A DNA stretch of 7,136 bases from an uncultured Bacillota bacterium. Its GTDB lineage: Bacteria > Bacillota > Dehalobacteriia > UBA4068. A program made the position numbers and the translations under genes. Under the pieces are notes generated by a model. It had not been told where the DNA came from. It ran no database searches and was given only the letters and a program-made list of their open reading frames with translations. Each line of letters opens with the position of its first letter. Position 1 is the stretch's first letter. Positions 1-6,939 of the stretch are shown here, one piece after another. Location of the stretch: NCBI GenBank assembly GCA_934427095.1, contig CAKRYM010000077.1, positions 1-7,136 on the forward strand, given 5' to 3'.

Positions 1-1142
1 CTGGTGGTGATCATGCTAATGTTGATCCCCTCATTATAGAGGACGCGGAACATAGTAGCAGCCACCCCGGGATGAGAAATCATGCCGGCGCCAACCACAG
101 AAACTTTGGCCACGGTGTCGCCAATAGCGAAGTTTTCCGCAGGCAGGTTTTTGACCATATCGGTGAGGATCTGTTCCACCTTATCCCGGTCCTCTCTGGG
201 GCAGGTGAAGGAAATATCCTGATGCATATAGCGGGTGCCGCTTTGGATAATCATATCCACGTTGACGCCGGCCTTGGCCAATTCGCCAAAGACTAGGCTC
301 GCAACCCCTGGATGATCGGGAACACCGAAAATGGTGACTTTTAATACGTTTAGATCATGGGCAATGCCACAGACCATTTCTTCTTTTTCAATATTTTTTT
401 GCATTGCATTGGCCTCCCTGACATAGGTACCTTCATTATGATTAAAGCTGGAACGGACGCAGAGCGCTACATTATAGACAGACGCCAATTCCACAGAACG
501 GGTGTGCAGTACGCCTGCGCCCAAAGACGCCAGCTCCTGCATTTCCTCATAAGAAACTTCATCCAATTTTTTGGCCTGGGGGACGATACGGGGATCAGCG
601 GAATACACGCCGTCTACGTCCGTGTAGATCTCACAGAGATCCGCCTCCAAAGCTACGGCCAAGGCAACGGCAGAGGTGTCGGAACCGCCCCGCCCCAAGG
701 TCGTAATTTCGCCCAGGGGGGTGATGCCTTGGAAGCCAGCCACCACCACAATGCGGCCCATATCCAATTCCCGCTGGACGCGGGCGCTATTAACGGAGAC
801 AATGCGCGCTCTGGCGTATTCTCCGTCGGTCATATAACCAGCTTGGGCTCCGGTGAGGCTGATGGCGTCATAGCCCATGCCCACCAAGGTCATGGCCAGC
901 AAAGAAATGGATTGCTGTTCCCCAGTGGAAAGGAGCATATCCATTTCCCGCTGAGGCGGGCGAACAGGGCAAAGTTCTTTGGACAGGGCGATCAAATCAT
1001 CGGTGGTATCACCCATGGCGGAAACCACCACGGCAACCTTATTGCCGGCATCCACGGTTTCCGCGATGCGGCGGGCAACATTGCGGATACGGTCGGGATT
1101 CGCAACGGAGCTGCCGCCAAATTTTTGTACTACGATTGCCAT
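1..1142 (-). CDS. lysC: Aspartokinase (aspartate kinase), 3' end beyond window
   Basis: Phosphorylates L-aspartate with ATP to give aspartyl-4-phosphate, the first step towards lysine, threonine and methionine; cytosolic. 380 codons are visible, and the family is usually about 400-410 residues, so roughly 25 C-terminal residues lie off the left edge. The amino-acid-kinase domain has KFGGSS at residues 7-12, VSAMGDTTDDL near 40-50, TLGRGGSDTSA at 148-158 and the nucleotide-site segment YTDVDGVYSADPR at 173-183. Two ACT regulatory domains follow, about 264-335 (VPDHPGVAS) and 343 onwards (SHPGVAATM, then NISMITT). The ATG at 1142 is chosen because AGGAGA (1149-1154) precedes it by 6 nt and the protein starts with the standard MAIVVQKFGG. 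It lies 42 nt after hom on the same strand, so the two are probably cotranscribed. Feedback inhibition by lysine and/or threonine is expected from the ACT domains, but which one cannot be read here. Confidence 0.97.
   Translation of the reverse strand, partial: MAIVVQKFGGSSVANPDRIRNVARRIAETVDAGNKVAVVVSAMGDTTDDLIALSKELCPVRPPQREMDMLLSTGEQQSISLLAMTLVGMGYDAISLTGAQAGYMTDGEYARARIVSVNSARVQRELDMGRIVVVAGFQGITPLGEITTLGRGGSDTSAVALAVALEADLCEIYTDVDGVYSADPRIVPQAKKLDEVSYEEMQELASLGAGVLHTRSVELASVYNVALCVRSSFNHNEGTYVREANAMQKNIEKEEMVCGIAHDLNVLKVTIFGVPDHPGVASLVFGELAKAGVNVDMIIQSGTRYMHQDISFTCPREDRDKVEQILTDMVKNLPAENFAIGDTVAKVSVVGAGMISHPGVAATMFRVLYNEGINISMITT
402..419 (-). promoter_or_regulatory. Candidate internal ribosome binding site and start for an aspartokinase beta subunit
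   Basis: Within lysC, AGGGAGG (413-419) stands 8 nt before an in-frame ATG (402-404), which is codon 247. In Bacillus subtilis aspartokinase II and Corynebacterium LysC, an in-frame internal start near codon 246-250 makes a separate beta subunit consisting of the ACT domains; position and frame match here. The predicted product begins MQKNIEKEEMVCG and then enters the first ACT domain. The Arg codon inside the Shine-Dalgarno is AGG, the only AGG among about 20 arginine codons I read in this gene, which suggests the site is kept for initiation. Seen: the motif, spacing and frame. Inferred: actual use. Confidence 0.65.
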
Positions 1143-1184
1143 ATTGATTCTCCTAATCTGTTGCAGATCATTCTAGTATAGAAA

Positions 1185-2495
1185 CTATTCTTCAACGCGG
1201 ATGTAGCCGCAGACTTCTTGTACGCAGTCCAAGAAGCTGATGCTATCCAGCGCAGTAAGCAAATCCCGATGCAGCACCCGATGGGTGATGATGACGATTT
1301 CGGACATGCCGTTTTCCATGCGGCGTTTTTGCAAAACTGCATCCATGCTCACATTGGCGTCGGATAAAGCAGTAGAAAGGGAAGCAAAGACGCCCGGCTT
1401 ATCTGTCACTTGAATGCGCACATAATATTTGCATGCGGTATCGTCCATTTTGACGACAGGTAATTCCTGATAGCATGTGCAGCCATAGCGTTCCTTGCAA
1501 TTGTGGGCGATGTTACGCGCCGCAGCAATGATATCGCCAGCCACGGCACTACCGGTGGGTAGACTACCAGCGCCCCGGCCATAGAACATGACGTTTTCCA
1601 CCATGTTACCATGGACCAATACGGCGTTATAAGAATCCCTGACAGAAGCAAGGGGGTTTTCTTCCGAAATCATCATAGGATGCACGCGGGCTTCGATCTT
1701 TTCCCCATCGCAACGGGCAATGCCCAGCATCTTGATAACATAGCCCAATTCTTTGGCATAGGCAATGTCCCATTTGGTGATTTTGGTGATGCCTTCGCAA
1801 TAGACCATATCAAAGGTGACTCGGCTATTAAAGGCCAGGGAAGCAAGGATAGCGATTTTCCGGGCCGCATCCCAGCCTTCGATGTCAGCGGTAGGATCAG
1901 CTTCTGCATAACCCAAGGCTTGGGCTTCTTTTAAGGCATCGGCAAAGTCCATGCCTGTTTCATACATTTTGGTGAGGATAAAATTGGTGGTACCGTTGAT
2001 GATGCCCATGACGGAATCAATTTTATTCCCGGCCAGACTCTCTTTTAAGGGCTGAATAATGGGGATGCCACCAGCTACGGATGCTTCAAAAAACAAATCC
2101 GTATTGGTCTTATCTGCAATGGCCAATAATTCACCGCCTCGGGTTGCCATTAAGTCCTTATTGGCGGTAACGGCGCTTTTGCCCAAGGAAAGGGCAGTGG
2201 AAAGAATGTCGTAAGCCAGGGTGGTACCGCCGATCAGCTCTACGACAATATCAGTTTCCGGATCTTCTACGGCGTCCCGCCAGTTATCCGTGATGCGGGT
2301 ATCGGTTAGGTTCAGTTTGTCCACAACTGCTTGGGCCTTGGACAAATCCTTTTCCGCAATCCAGCGCACTTTGATGGGCAGGGCTCTTGCGGCAATGGTA
2401 TCTTGGTCCGCGGTCAAAACCGTAATGGTACCGGAGCCTACTGTGCCGGCGCCCACAACAGCCACGTTCACTTGTTTACGTTGGTTGACAATCAT
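1185..2495 (-). CDS. hom: Homoserine dehydrogenase with C-terminal ACT domain
   Basis: Reduces aspartate-4-semialdehyde to homoserine with NAD(P)H, the branch step committing carbon to threonine and methionine; cytosolic. The protein is 436 residues, normal for the ACT-containing form. The Rossmann motif GAGTVG is at 15-20, TANKDLMA at 110-117 (the conserved lysine is K113) and NGTTNFILTKM at 168-178. The family signature running from A193 to K213 includes EADPTAD and EGWDAARK, with the expected catalytic residues D209 and K213. An ACT domain occupies about 357-430 (VTDKPGVFASLS). The frame stays open 17 codons further upstream to a GTG at 2546, but that GTG lies only about 5 nt after the predicted transcription start. 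The ATG at 2495 has AGGAGT (2503-2508) 7 nt before it, so I place the start there. lysC follows after 42 nt; an independent promoter opens upstream at 2558-2586. Confidence 0.97.
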   Translation of the reverse strand: MIVNQRKQVNVAVVGAGTVGSGTITVLTADQDTIAARALPIKVRWIAEKDLSKAQAVVDKLNLTDTRITDNWRDAVEDPETDIVVELIGGTTLAYDILSTALSLGKSAVTANKDLMATRGGELLAIADKTNTDLFFEASVAGGIPIIQPLKESLAGNKIDSVMGIINGTTNFILTKMYETGMDFADALKEAQALGYAEADPTADIEGWDAARKIAILASLAFNSRVTFDMVYCEGITKITKWDIAYAKELGYVIKMLGIARCDGEKIEARVHPMMISEENPLASVRDSYNAVLVHGNMVENVMFYGRGAGSLPTGSAVAGDIIAAARNIAHNCKERYGCTCYQELPVVKMDDTACKYYVRIQVTDKPGVFASLSTALSDANVSMDAVLQKRRMENGMSEIVIITHRVLHRDLLTALDSISFLDCVQEVCGYIRVEE

Positions 2496-2557
2496 GCTCG
2501 CCACTCCTATTGCATGGTATAATTTTCTTTCTGATGCAAAATGCACATATATAACAC

Positions 2558-2586
2558 AGTATAGCAGTTTTTGATACGGATATCAA
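2558..2586 (-). promoter_or_regulatory. Predicted hom-lysC promoter (sigma-70/A type, extended -10)
   Basis: Read on the minus strand, TTGATA (2581-2586), a 17-nt spacer and TATACT (2558-2563) each match the consensus hexamers at five of six positions. TG sits one base before the -10 box, making it an extended -10. Transcription would start near 2551, giving a leader of about 56 nt before the hom ATG. That is too short for a lysine riboswitch or T-box, and I see neither motif. The -35 box is one arm of a perfect palindrome (2571-2586). Confidence 0.75.
2571..2586. promoter_or_regulatory. Palindrome over the hom -35 box, candidate operator
   Basis: TTGATA-CGGA-TATCAA is a perfect 6-bp inverted repeat with a 4-bp centre. 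The minus-strand -35 hexamer is one arm, so a protein bound here should block RNA polymerase at hom. The dyad form is typical of helix-turn-helix dimer sites. No cognate regulator is in the window, and binding is inference only. Confidence 0.4.
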
Positions 2587-2593
2587 GTGAAAA

Positions 2594-2637
2594 TCCCTGA
2601 GGGAGGAGATTTTTGTGAGAAAAAAGCCCTAGTAGGG
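2594..2637. repeat. Pair of CCCT/AGGG palindromes between the divergent promoters
   Basis: Two perfect 11-bp palindromes with a central G lie between the two promoters: TCCCTGAGGGA (2594-2604) and CCCTAGTAGGG (2627-2637). Their centres are 33 bp apart, about three helical turns, so they would face the same side of the DNA. Both share CCCT and AGGG half-sites, although the spacing between half-sites differs (1 and 3 bp). Short A- and T-runs flank the second one, so it could instead act as a weak bidirectional terminator isolating the two promoters. I cannot decide between these readings. Confidence 0.3.
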
Positions 2638-2672
2638 GGGCCTATTTTTCCATAAACTTTCTTGGGTAGGAC

Positions 2673-2701
2673 TTGACTGTGATGGGGATTTGTCATATGA
2701 T
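2673..2701 (+). promoter_or_regulatory. Predicted promoter of the apgM-type gene
   Basis: TTGACT (2673-2678), a 17-nt spacer and TATGAT (2696-2701) each match the sigma-70/A hexamers at five of six positions. Transcription would begin near 2708, leaving a leader of about 45 nt before the ATG at 2753. It points away from the hom promoter; the two -35 boxes are 86 bp apart. Confidence 0.75.
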
Positions 2702-2752
2702 AATATATCAAGGTGAATGAAGCTAAGGTTCATCTTTTTTAGGAGGAAAACC

Positions 2753-3967
2753 ATGAAATACGTGATTTTACTGGGCGATGGCATGGCCGATTGGCCGGTG
2801 GATGCTTTGGGTGGGAAAACCCCGCTGGAAGCCGCTAAAAAGCCCAATATGGATAAAATTGCTCAGCTTGGCGCCGTGGGGTTGGTGCATACCATTCCAG
2901 AAGGTATGCCCCCTGGCTCTGATACGGCCAACCTTTCGGTCATGGGGTATGACCCCAAAAAATATTACAGCGGCCGTTCTCCCTTGGAAGCGGTCAGCAT
3001 GGGCGTGGATTTGAAACAGGATGACGTGGCTTATCGCTGCAATATCGTCACCCTTTCGGAAGAAGGGGAATATGAAGACAAAACCATGCTGGATTATGCG
3101 GCGGGGGAAATCAGTACAGCAGAAGCCCAGGAATTGATTAAGGCCTTGCAGACGGTGTTCAATACGGAAAGCAGCCAGCTTTACCCGGGGATTAGCTATC
3201 GCCACTGCATGGTGCTGAATCATGCCGCTACCGGTGCGGAGCTGACGCCGCCTCATGATATTACCGGTCAACCCATTAAGGGGAAATTACCCAAGGGGCA
3301 AAACGGTCAGCTGTTGGAAAGCTTGATGAAACAATCCTGGGATATCTTGTCTAATCATCCCGTGAACCTGGCTAGGAAAGCAAAGGGCCTGCGTCCTGCC
3401 AACTCCGCTTGGTTCTGGGGCGAAGGTACCCGGCCCCGTTTGGATACCTTGGCAGAACTGTACGGGTTGCAAGGGGGCGTGGTTTGCGCTGTGGATCTCA
3501 TTCGTGGTCTGGGGATTTGCGCTGGCATGCGTACCATTGAGGTGCCTGGCGCCACGGGCGGTATGGTCACCAATTACGAAGGCAAAGCCCGCGCCGCATT
3601 AAGCCTGTTGCAGGATGGCTGCGATTTGGTGTATATCCATGTGGAAGCGCCGGATGAATGTGGCCACCAGGGAAAACCGGAAGCAAAAGTAGACGCTATT
3701 GAGCATATTGACGGTATGCTGGGGTTAATTATGTCTGAGCTGGATGCCGCTGGAGAGGATTACGCCATCCTGTTGACGCCGGATCATCCCACGCCTATCC
3801 GGGTGCGTACCCATGTGAGCGACCCGGTTCCCTTTGTGTTGTATAGCTCTAAAGGCTCGGCTGGCCCCCATGCGCCTGCTTATACCGAGGCTAATGCCAA
3901 AGCCACTGGCTTGTATTTGGCGGAAGGCCCTATGTTGATGAAGAAATTGGTTAGCGGCACGTTTTGA
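2753..3967 (+). CDS. Cofactor-independent phosphoglycerate mutase family protein (apgM type), probable homoserine kinase
   Basis: A 404-residue member of the alkaline-phosphatase superfamily, archaeal-type iPGM branch. Expected metal and catalytic residues are visible: D9 in LLGDGMAD, the likely phosphorylated serine S56 in PPGSDTANLSVMGYDP, D301 and H305 in APDECGH, D344-H345 in TPDHPTP, and H354 in RTHVSDPVPF. GRSPLEAVSMG (74-84) and NSAWFWGEG (near 218-226) are typical of the branch. A bacterial clade of this family (TIGR02535, as I recall it) is the proposed non-orthologous homoserine kinase. Its position divergent from hom-lysC supports conversion of homoserine to O-phosphohomoserine rather than glycolytic 3-/2-phosphoglycerate interconversion. 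The start is fixed by AGGAGG (2741-2746) 6 nt before the ATG; an upstream in-frame ATG at 2717 lacks a comparable site. The family call is firm; the substrate is inferred, so I leave the symbol blank. Confidence 0.93.
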   Translation: MKYVILLGDGMADWPVDALGGKTPLEAAKKPNMDKIAQLGAVGLVHTIPEGMPPGSDTANLSVMGYDPKKYYSGRSPLEAVSMGVDLKQDDVAYRCNIVTLSEEGEYEDKTMLDYAAGEISTAEAQELIKALQTVFNTESSQLYPGISYRHCMVLNHAATGAELTPPHDITGQPIKGKLPKGQNGQLLESLMKQSWDILSNHPVNLARKAKGLRPANSAWFWGEGTRPRLDTLAELYGLQGGVVCAVDLIRGLGICAGMRTIEVPGATGGMVTNYEGKARAALSLLQDGCDLVYIHVEAPDECGHQGKPEAKVDAIEHIDGMLGLIMSELDAAGEDYAILLTPDHPTPIRVRTHVSDPVPFVLYSSKGSAGPHAPAYTEANAKATGLYLAEGPMLMKKLVSGTF

Positions 3968-3991
3968 TTTTGTTAAAAAAAGTCGGTAACA

Positions 3992-4020
3992 TTGAAAAAA
4001 CAAGAGGTACATGCTATGAT
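3992..4020 (+). promoter_or_regulatory. Predicted trkAH promoter (extended -10)
   Basis: TTGAAA (3992-3997), a 17-nt spacer and TATGAT (4015-4020), with TG one base before the -10 box. Each hexamer matches consensus at five of six positions. The start point would be near 4027. No convincing terminator follows the upstream gene, which ends at 3967, so some readthrough into trkA is also possible. Confidence 0.7.
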
Positions 4021-4026
4021 AAAGGA

Positions 4027-4130
4027 TGAGGAATACCTGGTGTTCCTTGGACTGAGCAGGAATTTCTTGTTTGATCGCAATGACTGGCCACGGGGAAACC
4101 GTTGGCAGACAAAAAATAAGGACAAACAAA
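4027..4130 (+). promoter_or_regulatory. Structured 5' leader of trkAH, function unknown
   Basis: About 104 nt separate the predicted start of transcription from the trkA ATG. Hairpin 1 is 4029-4047: AGGAATAC pairs with GTGTTCCT around a CTG loop, eight pairs including one G-U. Hairpin 2 is 4087-4106: GCCACGG pairs with CCGTTGGC with one bulged T and a GGAAA loop. Hairpin 2 ends 10 nt before the weak ribosome binding site (TAAGGA, 4117-4122). Potassium genes in Bacillota are often controlled by the c-di-AMP (ydaO/yuaA) riboswitch, but I do not recognise its conserved core here and the leader is short for it. Confidence 0.35.
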
Positions 4131-5498
4131 ATGAAAACGATTATTGCTGGGTTAGGAAAGATTGGCTGGGCTGTGGCTGAACAGCTCTTGGCGGAAAATC
4201 ATGATCTCACCATTATCGATATTGACGAGGAACGTATTGAAAGCGCTTCTAACAGCTTGGATGTGATTACCATTGAAGGCAATGCTTCCAATTGCGAGAT
4301 ATTGGAAGCCGCAGATATCGCCAACACAGATATGATGATCGCCACCACGGATTCAGACGCCATGAATTTGGTCTGCTGCATGGTGGGAAAACGGATGGGC
4401 GCTAAACATACGATAGCGCGAGTGAGAGATACGGCTTATTTACGGCAGGCGGATTTCCTAAGGGAAAGTTTCGGCTTGTCTATGTTGGTGAATCCAGAGT
4501 TGGAAGTTGCCAATGAAATTGCTCGGATTCTCCGTTTCCCTACTGCTACACGGGTAGAAAGTTTTTCTCGGGGTAGATTGCGTCTGGCAGAGTATCCGCT
4601 GGAAAAGAATAGCGCTTTAGTGGGGGTCCCCCTTTCTAAGCTGGAAATGGTCAGTCGCGCTGGCATCTTAATTTGCGCGGTGGAGCGGGACGACCATGTG
4701 GTTATTCCTAAGGGTGATTTTGTGCTGGAACCAGGGGATAGCTTGACTCTGGCCGCGGAACCCAAAGATTTGCGTAGCTTTTTTAAGAAATTAGGCGTTT
4801 ATCGCCGGGCAGCCAAAAGTGTATTGATTTTAGGCGGCGGGCGTATTGCCGTTTATTTGGCTCGCGCTTTGGACGTGTATGGGATTGAAACCCGTATTGT
4901 GGAACGGAATCTCGACCGTTGTCGGGAACTTTCCGAGTTGTTACCCCATACGGAAATCATCCATGGGGACGGTAGCCGGCGGGAACTTTTGCTGGAACAG
5001 CGCATTGCCAATACCGATGGCTTTGTGGCTTTGACCGGCTCAGATGAAGAGAACTTAATTCTTTCTATGTACGCCCATTCTTGCGGTGTACGCAGTGTCA
5101 TTGCCAAAGTCAATGAAGAACATCTTTCCGCTATGCTGGAGGATACCGGGCTGAATTGCTTTGTGAATTCCAAGCAAGTGGTGGTTCAGCAGATTATGCA
5201 ATATGTCCGCGCTTTGCAGAACTCTATGGGCAGCAGCGTGGAAACCCTTTACCGTATTGTGGACGGCAGGGTAGAGGCATTGGAATTCATTGTGAGCAGT
5301 AGCGCCCACTGTATCAATACCCCGCTGAAGAATTTACCCTTGCGCAGCGATGTGTTGGTGGTAGGGATTACCAGAAATAATGAGATGCTAGTGCCTAGTG
5401 GGGATAGCGTGATTTTACCTGGAGATCGTATCATTGTGGTGACTACCCAAAGCGGTTTGCAGGATTTAGACGATATCCTGACGGAGAAACGGAAATGA
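4131..5498 (+). CDS. trkA: Trk potassium uptake regulatory subunit TrkA
   Basis: Cytosolic gating subunit that binds NAD(H)/ATP and assembles as a ring under the TrkH membrane protein. At 455 residues it is the duplicated form, with two RCK units. RCK_N1 has GLGKIG at 7-12 and the ribose-binding acid D30 in TIIDIDEE. RCK_C1 covers about 142-222 (RLAEYPLEKNSALVG, VIPKGDFVLEPGD). RCK_N2 has GGGRIA at 235-240 with E258 closing strand 2. RCK_C2 covers about 370-450 (EALEFIVSS, LVPSGDSVILPGDRI). Both nucleotide sites look intact, although the second is GxGxxA instead of GxGxxG. The start at 4131 follows TAAGGA by 8 nt and gives the canonical MKTIIAGLGKIG; the open frame continues 20 codons upstream without homology. 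The stop overlaps the trkH start (ATGA), indicating translational coupling. Confidence 0.96.
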   Translation: MKTIIAGLGKIGWAVAEQLLAENHDLTIIDIDEERIESASNSLDVITIEGNASNCEILEAADIANTDMMIATTDSDAMNLVCCMVGKRMGAKHTIARVRDTAYLRQADFLRESFGLSMLVNPELEVANEIARILRFPTATRVESFSRGRLRLAEYPLEKNSALVGVPLSKLEMVSRAGILICAVERDDHVVIPKGDFVLEPGDSLTLAAEPKDLRSFFKKLGVYRRAAKSVLILGGGRIAVYLARALDVYGIETRIVERNLDRCRELSELLPHTEIIHGDGSRRELLLEQRIANTDGFVALTGSDEENLILSMYAHSCGVRSVIAKVNEEHLSAMLEDTGLNCFVNSKQVVVQQIMQYVRALQNSMGSSVETLYRIVDGRVEALEFIVSSSAHCINTPLKNLPLRSDVLVVGITRNNEMLVPSGDSVILPGDRIIVVTTQSGLQDLDDILTEKRK

Positions 5499-6934
5499 AT
5501 TATCGAATGATTTTTCAATTGCTGGGCCGGGTTCTCTTATGCGAAGCAGCTTTTCTGCTTTTGCCCATGGTAACGGCCTTGGTGTATCATGAACCCGTAT
5601 TTCCTTTTCTATTAACCAGCGCAATTCTGGCGGCTTTTGCTGGGGTGTTGCTGCTGTTTCGGCCACGTAATGGTAGCATATACGCGAAAGAAGGCTTTGT
5701 TTGCGTAGGCTTGTCCTGGCTACTGATGTCTTTGTTTGGGGCGCTGCCATTCTTGTTTAGCGGGGCCATTCCCGGGTTTGCTGACGCTTGGTTTGAAACG
5801 GCGTCTGGTTTTACCACCACTGGCGCCAGTATTCTTTCTGATGTGGAAAGCTTACCCCGAGGAATTTTGCTTTGGCGCAGTTTGACCCAATGGATTGGCG
5901 GCATGGGGGTACTGGTTTTTGTCATGGCGGTGCTACCCATGGCCGGTGGGCGCGCCATGCATATTATGCGGGCGGAAGTCCCTGGCCCAACTGTAGGCAA
6001 ATTGGTGCCCAGGGTACGGCACACGGCAAGGATATTATACCTGATTTATGTGGGTATGACCGTATTGCAAATTATCTTGCTGCTCTTTGGCGGTATGAGT
6101 GTATTTGATGCGGTACTCCATGCCTTTTCCACTGCGTCTACGGGTGGCTTTTCTAGCTATAATTCCAGCGTGGGTGCCTTTAACAGCAACTATATTATTG
6201 CGGTAATCGGGATTTTCATGGTGCTGTTTGGGGTGAACTTCAACCTGCTTTTCTTGCTGCTGGTTGGTCGTTGGAAAACAGCCTTGCGTAGCGAAGAATT
6301 GTTGTGGTATTTAGGTATCGTAATCTTTGCAACAGTGACCATTGGTCTGAATGTCCGTCATCTATACAGCTCCTTTGGCCAATCTGTATTGCAGGCCTTT
6401 TTCCAAGTCAGCTCCATTATGTCCTCCACTGGTTATGCCACAGCCAATTATGATTTGTGGCCGGATTATTCGCGGTGGTCCTTGCTTTTATTGATGATTA
6501 TCGGGGCTTGTGCTGGCAGTACAGCTGGTGGGATGAAAGTTTCCCGCTTGATTTTGCAGGTTAGAGCAGTTTGGGGGGAAATTCGTCATTTATTACTGCC
6601 TAATTCTGTGCGGCCGGTACGTTTGGACGGAAAAACAGTGGCGGAGAATACCGTAAAAGAATCTTTGATTTATGGGGTTCTGTATTTCTTTGTGGTGGCC
6701 GTGGTCAATATTGTGCTAGCCTTTAATGAGGTTGATCTGATCACCAACCTGAGCGCTTCCTTATCCTGTCTGTCCAATACTGGGCCGGGCTTTGATTTGG
6801 TAGGACCCACGGGAAATTACGGTTTTTATTCGGATTGGAGCAAAGTGGTGCTTTCCGTAGAAATGTTCCTAGGCAGACTGGAGATTTTCCCTATTTTGAT
6901 CCTGTTTGCGCCTTCTACTTGGTTTAACAAATAA
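5495..6934 (+). CDS. trkH: Trk potassium uptake membrane subunit TrkH
   Basis: Polytopic inner-membrane K+ channel-like subunit of the Trk/Ktr/HKT superfamily, 479 residues, the usual TrkH length. It contains four membrane-pore-membrane repeats whose selectivity-filter glycines are all present: TTTGAS (G110), STASTGGFS (G217), MSSTGYAT (G313) and LSNTGPGFD (G430). GACAGSTAGGMKVSR (about 337-351) is the conserved segment of the third repeat that forms the gating intramembrane loop in this family. Two extra N-terminal hydrophobic segments (about 7-30 and 36-55) are typical of TrkH compared with KtrB. Its ATG lies inside the trkA stop (ATGA), with GGAG (5483-5486) 8 nt upstream, so trkA and trkH form a coupled two-gene operon. 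A strong terminator starts 6 nt after the stop codon, closing the operon. Confidence 0.97.
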   Translation: MNYRMIFQLLGRVLLCEAAFLLLPMVTALVYHEPVFPFLLTSAILAAFAGVLLLFRPRNGSIYAKEGFVCVGLSWLLMSLFGALPFLFSGAIPGFADAWFETASGFTTTGASILSDVESLPRGILLWRSLTQWIGGMGVLVFVMAVLPMAGGRAMHIMRAEVPGPTVGKLVPRVRHTARILYLIYVGMTVLQIILLLFGGMSVFDAVLHAFSTASTGGFSSYNSSVGAFNSNYIIAVIGIFMVLFGVNFNLLFLLLVGRWKTALRSEELLWYLGIVIFATVTIGLNVRHLYSSFGQSVLQAFFQVSSIMSSTGYATANYDLWPDYSRWSLLLLMIIGACAGSTAGGMKVSRLILQVRAVWGEIRHLLLPNSVRPVRLDGKTVAENTVKESLIYGVLYFFVVAVVNIVLAFNEVDLITNLSASLSCLSNTGPGFDLVGPTGNYGFYSDWSKVVLSVEMFLGRLEIFPILILFAPSTWFNK

Positions 6935-6939
6935 ACGAG

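Noticed and set aside
357..1181. Plus-strand 274-codon open frame opposite lysC
   Set aside because: It is antisense to a clear aspartokinase with intact motifs and is rich in His, Gly and Arg with no family resemblance. It is a shadow frame.
1171..1183. TTCTA-N3-TAGAA dyad with a TATACT box between hom and lysC, as a possible lysC promoter or terminator
   Set aside because: No -35-like hexamer lies at 16-18 nt on the minus strand, the stem is five weak pairs and there is no U-run. Cotranscription with hom is simpler.
2496..2546. Longer hom start at the GTG at 2546 (17 extra residues)
   Set aside because: That GTG falls about 5 nt after the predicted transcription start with no ribosome binding site, whereas the ATG at 2495 has AGGAGT at 7 nt.
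2601..2632. GGGAGGAG followed by GTG and a five-codon frame (MRKKP), like a leader peptide
   Set aside because: The spacing is good, but there is no plus-strand promoter upstream, and the stop comes before the promoter of the next gene. It is more likely chance.
2717..2740. Hairpin ATGAA/TTCAT followed by CTTTTTT in the leader of the apgM-type gene, like an attenuator
   Set aside because: The stem is only five pairs, mostly A-U, with a 7-nt loop. That is too weak to terminate, and no alternative structure is visible.
4016..4180. Possible 54-codon gene upstream of trkA, with AAGAGG 8 nt before an ATG
   Set aside because: Its ATG lies inside the predicted -10 box (4015-4020), so it would not be on the transcript. 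It also overlaps the first 50 nt of trkA in another frame.
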